Shown: in pieces, positions 8,931-17,347 of the stretch
Numbering within the stretch: the first letter of the stretch is position 1
How the letters are laid out: the number at the start of each line of letters is the position of its first letter
Assembly (NCBI RefSeq): GCF_012910955.1
Contig: NZ_WTVQ01000015.1
Span: 46,330 to 110,329 of the forward strand
Origin: Aromatoleum diolicum
GTDB taxonomy: Bacteria; Pseudomonadota; Gammaproteobacteria; Burkholderiales; Rhodocyclaceae
Direction: 5' to 3'
Length of the DNA: 64,000 nt
Translations under genes and position numbers: made by a program
The notes under the pieces: model-generated
Told to the model about the DNA's origin: nothing
Database searches by the model: none
What the model saw: the letters and a program-made list of their open reading frames with translations, nothing else

Positions 8931-9845
8931 ATGGACCAATTTCTGGCACTGCGCGTATTCGCGCGCGTGGTCGAAGCGGGCACATTCACCAAGGCGGCCG
9001 ATTCCCTCGGCATGCCCAAGCCGACCGTCACGAAGCTGATCCAGAGCCTGGAAGCGCATCTGCGCGTGAAATTGCTCAACCGCACGACGCGCCGCGTGAC
9101 GGTTACCGCCGACGGGGCCGCCTACTACGAGCGGACCGCGCGACTGCTGACCGAACTGGAGGAGATCGACGCCAGCGTGTCGAACGCGCAGGCCTCGCCG
9201 AAAGGCCGCATCCGCGTCGACGTCCCGGCCTCCGTCGCGCGTCAGATGATCATCCCGGCGCTGCACGCCTTCCACGCGCGCTATCCCGACATCCAGATCG
9301 ATCTCGGCGTCGGCGACCGACTCGTGAACCTGATTGCCGACAACGTCGATTGCGTGGTCCGAGCCGGACGGCTCGAGGACGAATCGCTGGTCGCGCGGCG
9401 CATCGCCCAGGTCGAATACGTAACCTGTGCCGCGCCGGACTACCTCGCAGCCTACGGGGTGCCCGCACATCCTTCCGAGCTCAACGGGCAGCACCGTGTC
9501 GTGGGCTATTTCTCCGCCGGCACAGGCCGGCTCTCGCCGTTCGAATTCCAGCGCGGAGACGAGCACATCGCGCTGCCCGGCCGTTATGTCGTTGCAGTCA
9601 ACGACAGCAATGCCTATCTCGCGGCGGGACTGGAAGGGCTTGGAATCATGCAGATGCCCGATTTCATGATCGGCCCGCATCTGGCGAGCGGGGAACTGGT
9701 GCCGGTGCTGGGGGACTGGACCAGCCCTGGCTTCCCGGTCTATGTGGTCTATCCGCCGAATCGCCATTTAAGCGCCAAGGTCCGCGTCTTCGTCGACTGG
9801 ATCGCGGAGTTGTTCGCGCCCTACAACGCGCCGCCGCGACGCTGA
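8931..9845 (+). CDS. LysR-family transcriptional regulator
   Basis: The 304-residue protein has an N-terminal LysR helix-turn-helix (MDQFLALRVFARVVEAG through LGMPKPTVTKLIQSLE) and a C-terminal periplasmic-binding-type effector domain ending about residue 295. The second of two nearby ATGs (8931) was chosen because GGAGGAG lies 5 bp before it, while the ATG at 8925 overlaps that ribosome-binding site. It belongs to the PA2220/DhcR-like group that often sits divergently next to the operons it controls, so it may regulate the RND pump. Its inducer is unknown. Confidence 0.9.
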   Translation: MDQFLALRVFARVVEAGTFTKAADSLGMPKPTVTKLIQSLEAHLRVKLLNRTTRRVTVTADGAAYYERTARLLTELEEIDASVSNAQASPKGRIRVDVPASVARQMIIPALHAFHARYPDIQIDLGVGDRLVNLIADNVDCVVRAGRLEDESLVARRIAQVEYVTCAAPDYLAAYGVPAHPSELNGQHRVVGYFSAGTGRLSPFEFQRGDEHIALPGRYVVAVNDSNAYLAAGLEGLGIMQMPDFMIGPHLASGELVPVLGDWTSPGFPVYVVYPPNRHLSAKVRVFVDWIAELFAPYNAPPRR

Positions 9846-9983
9846 AGCCCCCCGCTCTCGCGGCCTCCGCGCAGGAGGAAAGACGGCCCGTGCAAGGCTC
9901 GTCTTGCACAGGCCGCGAGTTCGCGCGCGCCGGTCTCAGCCGGGGCACACGGTCACACCACCGTCAGGCCGGCGAAGCCGCCG

Positions 9984-10964
9984 TCATCGGGAAGCCGGTT
10001 TACGCACGCCGGGCGCCGCCATGCGCAGCGACAGGACGATCGCGCCCGCAATGAGGGTCGCGACGACGGCGAGCGACACCAGCGCCGGGATCTTGACCAC
10101 GTCGACCAGCAACATCTTCGTGCCGATGAAGACCAGCACCAGCGCGAGACCGTACTTCAGCAGCGAAAAACGGTCCGCCATGTCCGCGAGCAGGAAGTAC
10201 ATCGCACGCAGGCCGAGAATCGCGAAGACATTCGAGGTCAGCACGATGAACGGGTCGGTCGTGATAGCGAAAATCGCCGGGATCGAATCGACGGCGAAGA
10301 TCACGTCCGAGACCTCGACCAGCACCAGCACAAGGAATAGCGGCGTGGCGTAGCGAACGACGCGGCCAGCCTCCTCGCGCACGACGAAGAAGTGTTCGCC
10401 GCAAAGCGTGTCAGTGAGTTTCAAGTGCCCGCGCAGCCAGCGAATCAGCGGATTGTTCCCCAGATCCGGCTTGGCCTCGGCGAACCACCACATCTTGATG
10501 CCGGTGAACAACAGGAAAGCGCCGAAGAGATAGAGAATCCAGTGGAACTTCGCGATCAGCCACACCCCGGCGAAGATCATGATCGTGCGCAGCACGATCG
10601 CGCCGAGCACACCAAAGGCGAGAACGCGCTTCTGCAATTCAAGCGGCACCGCGAAGTAGCTGAACAACATCAGCCAGACAAAAACGTTATCGACCGCCAG
10701 CGATTTCTCGATCAGGTAGCCCGTCAGGTATTCGAGCGCCTTCTGGTTGGCGATCTCGCGCCCCAGCGTGCCGTCGAGGTAGGCCCACAGGCCGGCCGCG
10801 AATGTCAGCGACACGCCGACCCAGACGGCGGACCACGTCGCCGCCTCGCGGAAGCTGACGCGATGCTGCTTGCCACCGCCGACCACGAACAGGTCGATCG
10901 CCAGCATGACCAGGACGATGGCGAAGAAGCCCGCCCACATCCACCATATACCAATCGTTTCCAT
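9984..10964 (-). CDS. alx: TerC/Alx family membrane protein (probable Mn2+ exporter)
   Basis: This 326-residue protein has about nine membrane segments. It begins [21 protein letters not shown] and contains the family signatures [16 protein letters not shown] and [19 protein letters not shown], whose acidic residues lie within membrane helices. Alx/TerC proteins are linked to manganese export and to metal loading of secreted proteins. The start at 10964 is preceded by AAGGAG (10971-10976 region). Its 250-nt leader holds a yybP-ykoY riboswitch, which in characterised cases senses Mn2+, so expression should rise when cytoplasmic manganese is high. The gene appears monocistronic. Confidence 0.93.
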   Translation of the reverse strand: METIGIWWMWAGFFAIVLVMLAIDLFVVGGGKQHRVSFREAATWSAVWVGVSLTFAAGLWAYLDGTLGREIANQKALEYLTGYLIEKSLAVDNVFVWLMLFSYFAVPLELQKRVLAFGVLGAIVLRTIMIFAGVWLIAKFHWILYLFGAFLLFTGIKMWWFAEAKPDLGNNPLIRWLRGHLKLTDTLCGEHFFVVREEAGRVVRYATPLFLVLVLVEVSDVIFAVDSIPAIFAITTDPFIVLTSNVFAILGLRAMYFLLADMADRFSLLKYGLALVLVFIGTKMLLVDVVKIPALVSLAVVATLIAGAIVLSLRMAAPGVRKPASR

Positions 10965-11027
10965 CGGAAGACTCCTTGTCAGAGACGGCTTTCCGTTCTG
11001 CCGGCACCCGCAGGCGCTGAAACAGAA

Positions 11028-11058
11028 CGGCCCTTTGTCCGCTGAGGACGAAGGGCCG
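11028..11058 (-). promoter_or_regulatory. Hairpin downstream of the Mn2+ riboswitch
   Basis: On the minus strand a 13-bp stem with one mismatch (arms CGGCCCTTCGTCC and GGACAAAGGGCCG) is followed by TTCTGTTT. It lies between the aptamer and the alx start codon, 64 nt before the ATG. It could be the terminator part of the expression platform, although the T-run is interrupted. Confidence 0.4.
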
Positions 11059-11069
11059 TGGTGCTGACA

Positions 11070-11216
11070 AGGGGACCTTCGCCATCATGGCAAAGGTCTT
11101 GCTCGCGGCCGTCTTGCGACAACCACCCGGGGCGCCGGGAAAAACCCTCGCACTGCGAGCTTTTCCGGATTGACGACGCCGCGGCGGAGAGCTACTCCCC
11201 CTTGGGACATCCCAAA
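11070..11216 (-). promoter_or_regulatory. yybP-ykoY manganese riboswitch
   Basis: Read on the minus strand, the leader of alx contains the conserved yybP-ykoY elements in order: GGGGGAGTAGC (11191-11201), CGTCGTCAATCC about 15 nt later, and the stem GACCTTTGCC...GGCGAAGGTC (11074-11098). This motif class binds Mn2+ and is found upstream of alx/terC and mntP genes, which agrees with the gene it precedes. Exact edges are approximate. I see no sign of an upstream open reading frame. Confidence 0.85.
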
Positions 11217-11243
11217 AATATTATTTCCAGCCGACGTAGTCAA
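11215..11243 (-). promoter_or_regulatory. Sigma-70-type promoter for the alx leader
   Basis: On the minus strand TTGACT (11238-11243) and TATTTT (11215-11220) are separated by exactly 17 bp. Transcription would begin a few bases further on, at the 5' end of the riboswitch, which supports both calls. The remaining spacer 11244-11427 has no feature I recognise. Confidence 0.6.
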
Positions 11244-11427
11244 GCATTGTCGTCGCGGCCGCACCGATCTGCGGTCTTCGCCCGACGGGCAGGCAAACCT
11301 GCGCACGACTTACGCATGTCGCGCCCCTGAGCACGTGCGGCGCTGCGCGCGGACCAATGAGCCCCCATAACGACGGGGTATCGATTCGACGGCCATCGAA
11401 CGTGTCGCACGCGTCGAGACCCTCACC

Positions 11428-12006
11428 TCAGCGGCGCCGGACCATTTCCTGGATGATCGCGGCGAATTGCTCCGCTGTTTCATGCCGCACGAAGGAAGGC
11501 CCGAGCAGCGGCGGCAGCCAGAAATCCGGCTGCACTTCGGCGTGATACCGCAAAAGGGTTCCGCCCGTCTCGGGCTCCAGCCTCATCACGCTGTCCATGC
11601 GCCTGACGTTGCCGCCGACACCATGTGCGCGAATCTCATGCGGCGGAAACAACCGGACTTCGCGCACCGACTCGAAATCCGTCCAGAAAATGCCGTAGCG
11701 GGCGGTCCCGGACTGGCGCACGCGGACGAGCGTATCCGTGCGTTCAGTCACCACGCTGGTCCTGAGATTCGGCACGAAGTCCGCCATGTGCTCGAAATCC
11801 GTAAGCACCGCCCAGGCCTGCGCGGGACTCACCGGTGCATGCGCCAGCAGATCCACGGTGAAGCTACCCCCGGCGCGCTCGACCCGGACATCACCCTCCG
11901 ACACCAGGGACGGGGCATCGACGGCGATCGTCGAATGCGACAGCGGCAGCAACGCGATCAACATGACGCACCAACGAATCGGGAAGTGGAACATGGCAGG
12001 GGTCAT
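11428..12006 (-). CDS. Exported SRPBCC (START/polyketide-cyclase fold) protein
   Basis: The 192-residue product has an N-terminal hydrophobic signal (WCVMLIALLPLSHST) followed by an SRPBCC-type ligand-binding domain. Typical features are VSPAQAWAVLTDFEHMADFVPNLRTS near residues 60-85 and RMDSVMRLEPETGGTLLRYHAEVQPDFWLPPL later. Such domains bind hydrophobic ligands; the ligand here is unknown. A second in-frame ATG at 11994 gives a start four residues later, and neither has a strong ribosome-binding site. It is divergent from the two-component system that follows, with 121 bp between. Confidence 0.75.
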   Translation of the reverse strand: MTPAMFHFPIRWCVMLIALLPLSHSTIAVDAPSLVSEGDVRVERAGGSFTVDLLAHAPVSPAQAWAVLTDFEHMADFVPNLRTSVVTERTDTLVRVRQSGTARYGIFWTDFESVREVRLFPPHEIRAHGVGGNVRRMDSVMRLEPETGGTLLRYHAEVQPDFWLPPLLGPSFVRHETAEQFAAIIQEMVRRR

Positions 12007-12127
12007 CCGGTCATTTACTCAATCGTATTCCAGAGCGATTAACGGCAGCGTATCCGAAGCCCGCGATGGGCGCTGGAGTGATGGATTAGAATCAGGTCCC
12101 CGGGTTCCTCGCCCCCCTTTCGCCACG

Positions 12128-12790
12128 ATGAGACTCCTGCTAATCGAAGACGACCCGATGATCGGCGCCGGCGTGCAGCAGGCACTGCGCCAGGACGGCT
12201 ACGCGGTGGACTGGGTGCGCGACGGCATCGCCGCCGAACTCGCCGTTCGCGACAATCCCTATGAGTTGCTGCTGCTCGACCTGGGCCTGCCGCGCCGCGA
12301 CGGCATCGAATTGCTGCAACGCCTGCGCGCCGCTGGCAACACGCTGCCGGTGCTGGTGATGACCGCCCGCGACGCCGTCGCCGATCGCATCCGCGGGCTG
12401 GACGCCGGCGCGGACGACTATCTCGTCAAGCCTTTCGACCTCGACGAACTCGGCGCCCGCGTGCGTGCGCTGTTGCGCCGCCAGCGCGGCCAGGCCAGAC
12501 CGGTGATCACGCTCGGCGCGCTGCAGCTCGACCCGGCAAGTCATGCAGTGACGCTGGACGGCGAACCGGTGCGCCTGTCGGTGCGCGAATTCGCGCTGCT
12601 GAGCGCCTTGCTCGAACAACCCGGCAAACCCCTGTCGCGCGCACAACTCGAAGAGCGCATCTACGGCTGGGGCGAAGAAGTGGAAAGCAACACGGTCGAG
12701 GTGCATATCCATTCGCTGCGCCGCAAACTGGGTGCCGACTGGATCCGCAACCTGCGCGGCGTCGGCTACTACGTGCCGGGCCAGACATGA
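12128..12790 (+). CDS. qseB: OmpR-family response regulator (QseB/PmrA type)
   Basis: The 220-residue regulator has a receiver domain (acidic pair ED at residues 8-9, phospho-Asp in LLLLDLGLPRRDG near residue 51, Lys in LVKPFDLDE) and a C-terminal winged helix with SVREFALLSALLEQPGK and NTVEVHIHSLRRKLG. The sequence resembles QseB/PmrA, whose members bind TTAAG-type direct repeats. A copy of such a repeat lies upstream of the downstream protease gene. Its stop overlaps the kinase start (ATGA). The choice between the qseB and pmrA names is uncertain. Confidence 0.9.
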   Translation: MRLLLIEDDPMIGAGVQQALRQDGYAVDWVRDGIAAELAVRDNPYELLLLDLGLPRRDGIELLQRLRAAGNTLPVLVMTARDAVADRIRGLDAGADDYLVKPFDLDELGARVRALLRRQRGQARPVITLGALQLDPASHAVTLDGEPVRLSVREFALLSALLEQPGKPLSRAQLEERIYGWGEEVESNTVEVHIHSLRRKLGADWIRNLRGVGYYVPGQT

Positions 12791-14130
12791 GATCGCTGCG
12801 CCGCACACTGCTGCTATCGCTGCTGGGCGCGCTCGTCCTCGTGTTCGCGATCGGCGGGCTGGCGACCTACCGCACGGCGCGCAGCGAGATCGATGCGCTG
12901 ATGGACTACCAGTTGCGCCAGTTCGCACTGTCGCTGCGCGACCAGCAGTTCGGCCAGCCGAGCACCCCGCCGCTTGCCCCGCCCGAGGAATCGCTGGATT
13001 TCGTCATCCAGATCTGGGACGACAGCGGCGTGCGGCTCTACCTGTCGCATCCGCACAGCGCGCTGCCCTCGCTCGCGCAGTTTGGCTACAACACGGTCAG
13101 GACCACCGAAGGCGAGTGGCGCGTATTCTCGATTCCACTGCTCGACCATGTGATCCAGATCGCGCAGCCGATGGCGGTGCGCAGCCGCATGGCGGCCAAT
13201 GCCGCACTACATACGCTGATGCCGCTGCTGGTGCTGGTGCCGCTGCTCGGTGCGCTCGTCTGGTATCTGGTCGGGCGCGGGCTGCGGCCGCTCGAGCGCC
13301 TCGCCCGCGAGGTCGCCACCCGTCGCGCCGATTCGCTCGACGCGCTGCCGACCACCGACGTCCCGGAGGAAGCACAGCCGCTGGTGCGGGCGCTGAACCG
13401 GCTACTCGAGCGACTCGACCATGCGCTGAGCGCGCAGCGGGCCTTTGTCGCCGACGCCGCGCACGAACTGCGCACGCCGCTCGCGGCGCTGCAGATCCAG
13501 CTGCAGTTGAGCGAACGCGCCGACGACGAAACTGCCCGCCGCGCCGCGCTGGCGGAACTGCGGACCGGCCTGCAGCGCGCCACGCACCTGGTGCAGCAAT
13601 TGCTGACACTCGCGCGCCAGGAACCGGGCGCGGCCACGAATGCGCCACGCAGCCGCATCGCACTTGCCGACGTCGCCCGCCAGAGTCTCGCCGACCACAC
13701 CCCGCTTGCCGACGCCCGCCACATCGACCTCGGCGCCGACACGCTCGACGACACCGCCGTCGTCAGCGGTGACGCCGCCGCACTGCGCACGCTGGTCGGC
13801 AACCTGATCGACAACGCGATCCGCTACACGCCGGAAGGCGGTCGTGTCGATGTCGGGGTCTCCGTCAGCGACGCCGGCACCGCGGCGGCGACCTGCTGGC
13901 TGCGCGTCAGCGACAGCGGCCCGGGCATCCCGCCGGATGAACGCGAACGCGTGCTCGACCGCTTCTACCGCCGCGCCGGGCAAGAGCAGTCCGGCAGCGG
14001 GCTGGGACTCGCCATCGTGCACAGCATTGCCGACCGTCACGGTGCGCGCCTGGTGCTCGACAGCTCGCCGCATGGCGGCCTGCGCGTCGCCGTCGGTTTT
14101 CCGCCTGCGGAGCCTGTGCCGGAGTCTTAA
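12787..14130 (+). CDS. qseC: Sensor histidine kinase (QseC/PmrB type)
   Basis: The 447-residue inner-membrane kinase has a first membrane helix at about residues 8-28, a short periplasmic domain, a second helix near 140-160, a HAMP region, the H box FVADAAHELRTPLAAL, the N box GNLIDNAIRYTPEGG, and the G boxes SDSGPGIPPDER and GSGLGLAIV. All catalytic motifs are intact. It overlaps the response regulator by 4 bp, so the two are translationally coupled. Its stop codon lies within a TTAAG repeat that probably controls the next gene. The signal is unknown. Confidence 0.9.
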   Translation: MRSLRRTLLLSLLGALVLVFAIGGLATYRTARSEIDALMDYQLRQFALSLRDQQFGQPSTPPLAPPEESLDFVIQIWDDSGVRLYLSHPHSALPSLAQFGYNTVRTTEGEWRVFSIPLLDHVIQIAQPMAVRSRMAANAALHTLMPLLVLVPLLGALVWYLVGRGLRPLERLAREVATRRADSLDALPTTDVPEEAQPLVRALNRLLERLDHALSAQRAFVADAAHELRTPLAALQIQLQLSERADDETARRAALAELRTGLQRATHLVQQLLTLARQEPGAATNAPRSRIALADVARQSLADHTPLADARHIDLGADTLDDTAVVSGDAAALRTLVGNLIDNAIRYTPEGGRVDVGVSVSDAGTAAATCWLRVSDSGPGIPPDERERVLDRFYRRAGQEQSGSGLGLAIVHSIADRHGARLVLDSSPHGGLRVAVGFPPAEPVPES

Positions 14131-14142
14131 GTTTGCGTTAAG
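14126..14142 (+). promoter_or_regulatory. QseB/PmrA-type operator before the DegP-family gene
   Basis: CTTAAG-TTTGC-GTTAAG holds two TTAAG half-sites 11 bp apart, the layout bound by QseB and PmrA regulators. The kinase stop codon TAA (14128-14130) lies inside the first half-site. A possible -10, TAGATT, follows at 14154-14159, so the second half-site sits where activators of this class usually contact polymerase. Confidence 0.6.
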
Positions 14143-14207
14143 TCGGGCCTCGCTAGATTGCAACTGTCGCGGGTACTGCATGCCCGTTCCAGTCACAGGA
14201 GCCCGAC

Positions 14208-15689
14208 ATGAAATCCCAGGCCATCAAGCTCTCCGCGATCGCCGCGGCGGTTGCGGCGATCTTTTTCGGCGGCTATGAAGCCGCCCGCTCCATCCAGTCC
14301 GCCCAGGCGGAAGCCGCGCCGTCAGCCACGGCCGCCGCGCTCGCCACGCCCAGCGCTACCCGCCCGGTGGCGACGGTCACGCTGCCGAACTTCAACAGCA
14401 TCGTCGAGCAATTCGGGCCGGCGGTCGTCAATATCAGTGTCGAAGGCACGGTGAAGACCGCCGCGCGCGGACAATCGCCACTCGGCCAGCTGGACCCGGA
14501 CGACCCGTTCTCCGAATTCTTCCGCCGCTTCGGCCCGCAGTTCCGGATGCCGCCGGGCGAACAGATCACCCACGGCCAGGGCTCCGGTTTCATCGTCAGC
14601 GCCGACGGCATCATCCTGACGAACGCGCACGTCGTCGCCGATGCCAAGCACGTCACGGTGAAGCTCACCGACAAACGCGAGTTCAGCGCCAAGGTCATCG
14701 GCTTCGACAAGCCGACCGACGTCGCCGTCCTGCGCATCGACGCGCACGACCTGCCCACGGTGCCCCTGGGCGATCCGGCCGAGACGCGCGTCGGCGACTG
14801 GGTACTCGCCATCGGCTCGCCGTTCGGATTCGAGAACAGCGTCACCGCCGGTATCGTTTCGGCGAAATCGCGCTCCCTGCCGGACGAAGGCTACGTGCCC
14901 TTCATCCAGACCGACGTCGCGATCAATCCCGGCAATTCCGGCGGCCCGCTGCTCAATCTCAAGGGCGAGGTCGTCGGCATCAACTCGCAGATCTACAGCC
15001 GCTCGGGCGGCTACCAGGGCGTGTCGTTCGCGATTCCGATCAACGTCGCCGCCCACGTGAAGGACCAGTTGATCACCCACGGCAAGGTGACGCGCGGCCG
15101 CCTCGGCGTGGCCATCCAGGACCTCAATCAGGGGCTCGCGGAGTCCTTCGGGCTCGATACGTCGCGGGGCGCACTCATCAGCCATGTCGAGAACGACAGT
15201 CCCGCCGCGAAAGCCGGCCTGGAGGCCGGCGACGTGATCCTGAAGATCGATGGCGAGCCGGTCGCCTCCTCCGCCGAACTGCCGCCCAAGGTGGCGGCAA
15301 CAAGCCCCGGCAAACCGGTCACGCTCGAGGTGTGGCACAAGGGCAAGGCGCGCAGCGTGACCGTCACCGTCGGCGAGCAGAAGCCCGCCAAGGTCGCGAG
15401 CGACGACGACGTGCAGGCCGACCGCGGCCGCCTCGGCGTGGCGGTGCGCCCGCTCACGCAGGAGGAACAGCGGCAGGCCGAAACGGAAGGCGGCCTGCTG
15501 GTGCTCGACGCCGGCGGACCGGCCGCGCGTGCCGGCATCCAGCAGGGCGACGTGATCCTCGCGGTGAACGGCAAGCCGGTCAGCGGCGTGGACGAACTGC
15601 GCGAGCTGCTCGCCGGGGTCGGCAAACATGTCGCGCTCTTGATTCAACGCGAGGACGCCCACATCTTTGTACCGATCGAACTCAGCTGA
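14208..15689 (+). CDS. degP: DegP/HtrA-family periplasmic serine protease
   Basis: This 493-residue trypsin-like quality-control protease has an N-terminal signal or anchor (residues 8-21), a protease domain with the triad His141 (TNAHVV), Asp171 (TDVAVL) and Ser244 (NPGNSGGP), and two PDZ domains (about 285-375 and 400-490). The second PDZ contains AARAGIQQGDVILAVNG. The length matches DegP/MucD. It cleaves or refolds misfolded envelope proteins. It lies 77 bp downstream of a QseBC-type system, behind a TTAAG operator, so it is probably a direct target of that regulator. Confidence 0.94.
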   Translation: MKSQAIKLSAIAAAVAAIFFGGYEAARSIQSAQAEAAPSATAAALATPSATRPVATVTLPNFNSIVEQFGPAVVNISVEGTVKTAARGQSPLGQLDPDDPFSEFFRRFGPQFRMPPGEQITHGQGSGFIVSADGIILTNAHVVADAKHVTVKLTDKREFSAKVIGFDKPTDVAVLRIDAHDLPTVPLGDPAETRVGDWVLAIGSPFGFENSVTAGIVSAKSRSLPDEGYVPFIQTDVAINPGNSGGPLLNLKGEVVGINSQIYSRSGGYQGVSFAIPINVAAHVKDQLITHGKVTRGRLGVAIQDLNQGLAESFGLDTSRGALISHVENDSPAAKAGLEAGDVILKIDGEPVASSAELPPKVAATSPGKPVTLEVWHKGKARSVTVTVGEQKPAKVASDDDVQADRGRLGVAVRPLTQEEQRQAETEGGLLVLDAGGPAARAGIQQGDVILAVNGKPVSGVDELRELLAGVGKHVALLIQREDAHIFVPIELS

Positions 15690-15746
15690 CCCACCAACCA
15701 CGCAAGCACCGGCCGCCCCCATGCGGCCACCACCACGGAGACATGC

Positions 15747-16187
15747 ATGAAAAACAGACAGCGGATTTCCCGACGTGTGCTGCGGCACTTCCTCCAACTC
15801 GCCGCGGCCAGCTTCGCGATCGGCGCGAACGTCGCGCCGGCCAGCGCCGACGGCAGGGAGTCGCGCCCTCCGGCCGGACAGTTCGAAACCAGCTCGCGCA
15901 CGGATGAGTCAGGCGAAGACGCCGGACGCAGTGCGTACCAGCATGCGTTCCCGCTACCTGCCTCGGCTGCCCCGTTGCCCCATCCGGCGGCACGGGCGCG
16001 CATCCGCGTGCTCGACGCCAGCGGCCGCAATCTCGTACAACTGACGCTGCACGGCCCCGGCATGGTCGGCCCCTTCACCCACGGCGCCTATACCGTGCTC
16101 ATCAAGGCCGACGGCCTGACGGAGGTGCACCGCATCCGCATCGGCCCCGACACGCTGCCCTATCTGCACTTCACCGAGTCTGTCTGA
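15747..16187 (+). CDS. Secreted protein of unknown function
   Basis: The 146-residue product carries a twin-arginine-like N-terminus (SRRVLRHFLQLAAASFAIGANVAPASA) and then a low-complexity linker. Its C-terminal 60 residues (ARIRVLDASGRNLVQLTLHG through RIRIGPDTLPYLHF) look like a small beta-sandwich resembling carboxypeptidase-regulatory folds. GGAG lies 6 bp before the ATG. It follows the DegP-family gene by 57 bp and may share its transcript. I do not recognise a named family. The SRR-x-hydrophobic start could be a Tat signal, but the pattern is incomplete. Confidence 0.6.
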   Translation: MKNRQRISRRVLRHFLQLAAASFAIGANVAPASADGRESRPPAGQFETSSRTDESGEDAGRSAYQHAFPLPASAAPLPHPAARARIRVLDASGRNLVQLTLHGPGMVGPFTHGAYTVLIKADGLTEVHRIRIGPDTLPYLHFTESV

Positions 16188-16237
16188 AGGCCGCAGCGGC
16201 ATCTTCTCAACGATCAGCGCCGCTGGCGGAGACGCCC

Positions 16238-16265
16238 GAAATGCCGGCCACAGGGCCGGCATTTC
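16238..16265. terminator. Bidirectional terminator hairpin
   Basis: GAAATGCCGGCC and GGCCGGCATTTC form a perfect 12-bp stem with the tetraloop ACAG. On the plus strand it is followed by ATTTG and on the minus strand by CGGGCG. It lies between two convergent genes, 51 bp after the secreted protein gene and 76 bp beyond the trypsin-like gene stop, so it can serve both. Confidence 0.7.
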
Positions 16266-16340
16266 ATTTGCCCAGGCATCCTGGCCCGCAGCGTTCCGGT
16301 CGGAAACAAGCCGGCCTCGATGCCGACAATCAGCCGGGGC

Positions 16341-17072
16341 TTACCGCCCCGTCAGGATCATCAGGATGTCCGCGTACCAGGCACAGTTCAGCCCCAGCGC
16401 CTCGTCCAGAATCAGATCACGCGTCCCGACATCGAGCCGTGCCGAATGAACGCCCAGCAGCATCCACGGCAGATCGCCGAGCGCGTGACCGGGCGCCGTC
16501 ACGCGCATGACCACTGGCGCTCCGCTCGTCCCCCGATGGGTGCGGGCATCGGTGAGGAAATAGCCTTCCCCCTGAAAGCGCAAACCGAAGGACGACGCGA
16601 TGATCGCTTGGCGCACCACCGGCATGTGATGCAGCGTGTCGTGAAAACCAAGCGGAAAACCCACCACCAGCAATGACGTGCCGACCTCCAGGTGATCGAA
16701 CCGGCCCAGCAAGTGCTGCGGCGTGAAGGCCCGGTAGACCGTCGTGGCGGGTAGCGCGGCGCGATTGATTTCGATGACCGCCACGTCGATTTCGCCCGCT
16801 GCGTCGACGCCCTGATGCCAGACCGCCTGGCCATCATCGTACAGCGGCATCGAGAAGCCGGTGGACGCGGCAACGTTGTCCGGATCGATGTGCAATTCAA
16901 TCTCGATGCGGTTCGGAAAATGCTTGCTGGGCTCGTCGAAAATGACATGTCGGCTCGTGACCAGAAACAGCCGCTCATCGCGCGCGAAGAAGAATCCGCT
17001 GGCGTTCGTGAGGTGCTGCGTCCCATTGAACGTCGAAACGCGGGCGGCGGTAAGGAGAAGGGGTTCGATCAT
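16341..17072 (-). CDS. Trypsin-like serine peptidase, cytoplasmic
   Basis: The 243-residue protein contains a chymotrypsin-fold protease with a recognisable triad: His in VTSRHVIFDE (about residue 42), Asp in GEIDVAVIEI (about 95), and Ser in HRGTSGAPVVM (about 180). No signal peptide is seen when the start is placed at the ATG at 17072 (MIEPLLLTAARVSTFNG), and no PDZ domain follows. The frame is open to 17249 but that extension is unlike coding sequence of the family. Many such proteins are stand-alone with unknown substrates. It is convergent with the preceding secreted protein gene and divergent from rlmN. Confidence 0.75.
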   Translation of the reverse strand: MIEPLLLTAARVSTFNGTQHLTNASGFFFARDERLFLVTSRHVIFDEPSKHFPNRIEIELHIDPDNVAASTGFSMPLYDDGQAVWHQGVDAAGEIDVAVIEINRAALPATTVYRAFTPQHLLGRFDHLEVGTSLLVVGFPLGFHDTLHHMPVVRQAIIASSFGLRFQGEGYFLTDARTHRGTSGAPVVMRVTAPGHALGDLPWMLLGVHSARLDVGTRDLILDEALGLNCAWYADILMILTGR

Positions 17073-17347
17073 TTGTCGGCGGCTGTGTTGAGGGACCGTT
17101 CCTTTGACATGCAAGTGTCTCGCACGGAGACCGCGAAAGAAGTGGCGGCAAACCCCGGCTGTCGTCGTGCAGCATTGTTTCATCATGCACTTCCGACGCC
17201 TTTCGTACCACCATCCGCGCCCGCCTGTCGAGGCCCCGGCATGCTTCATGGCGTCATCGACTTGCGCCCTGAGTCCTGCGCATCCGCGACTTTCGCGCCC
17301 GCAGCGTCTATCCGCCCTGCCCCCGCGGTGCTAGCATCCGCCTTCCC

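Noticed and set aside
9890..9909. Inverted repeat GTGCAAG/CTTGCAC between the LysR and alx genes
   Set aside because: Only 7 bp with no T-run; could be chance in GC-rich DNA.
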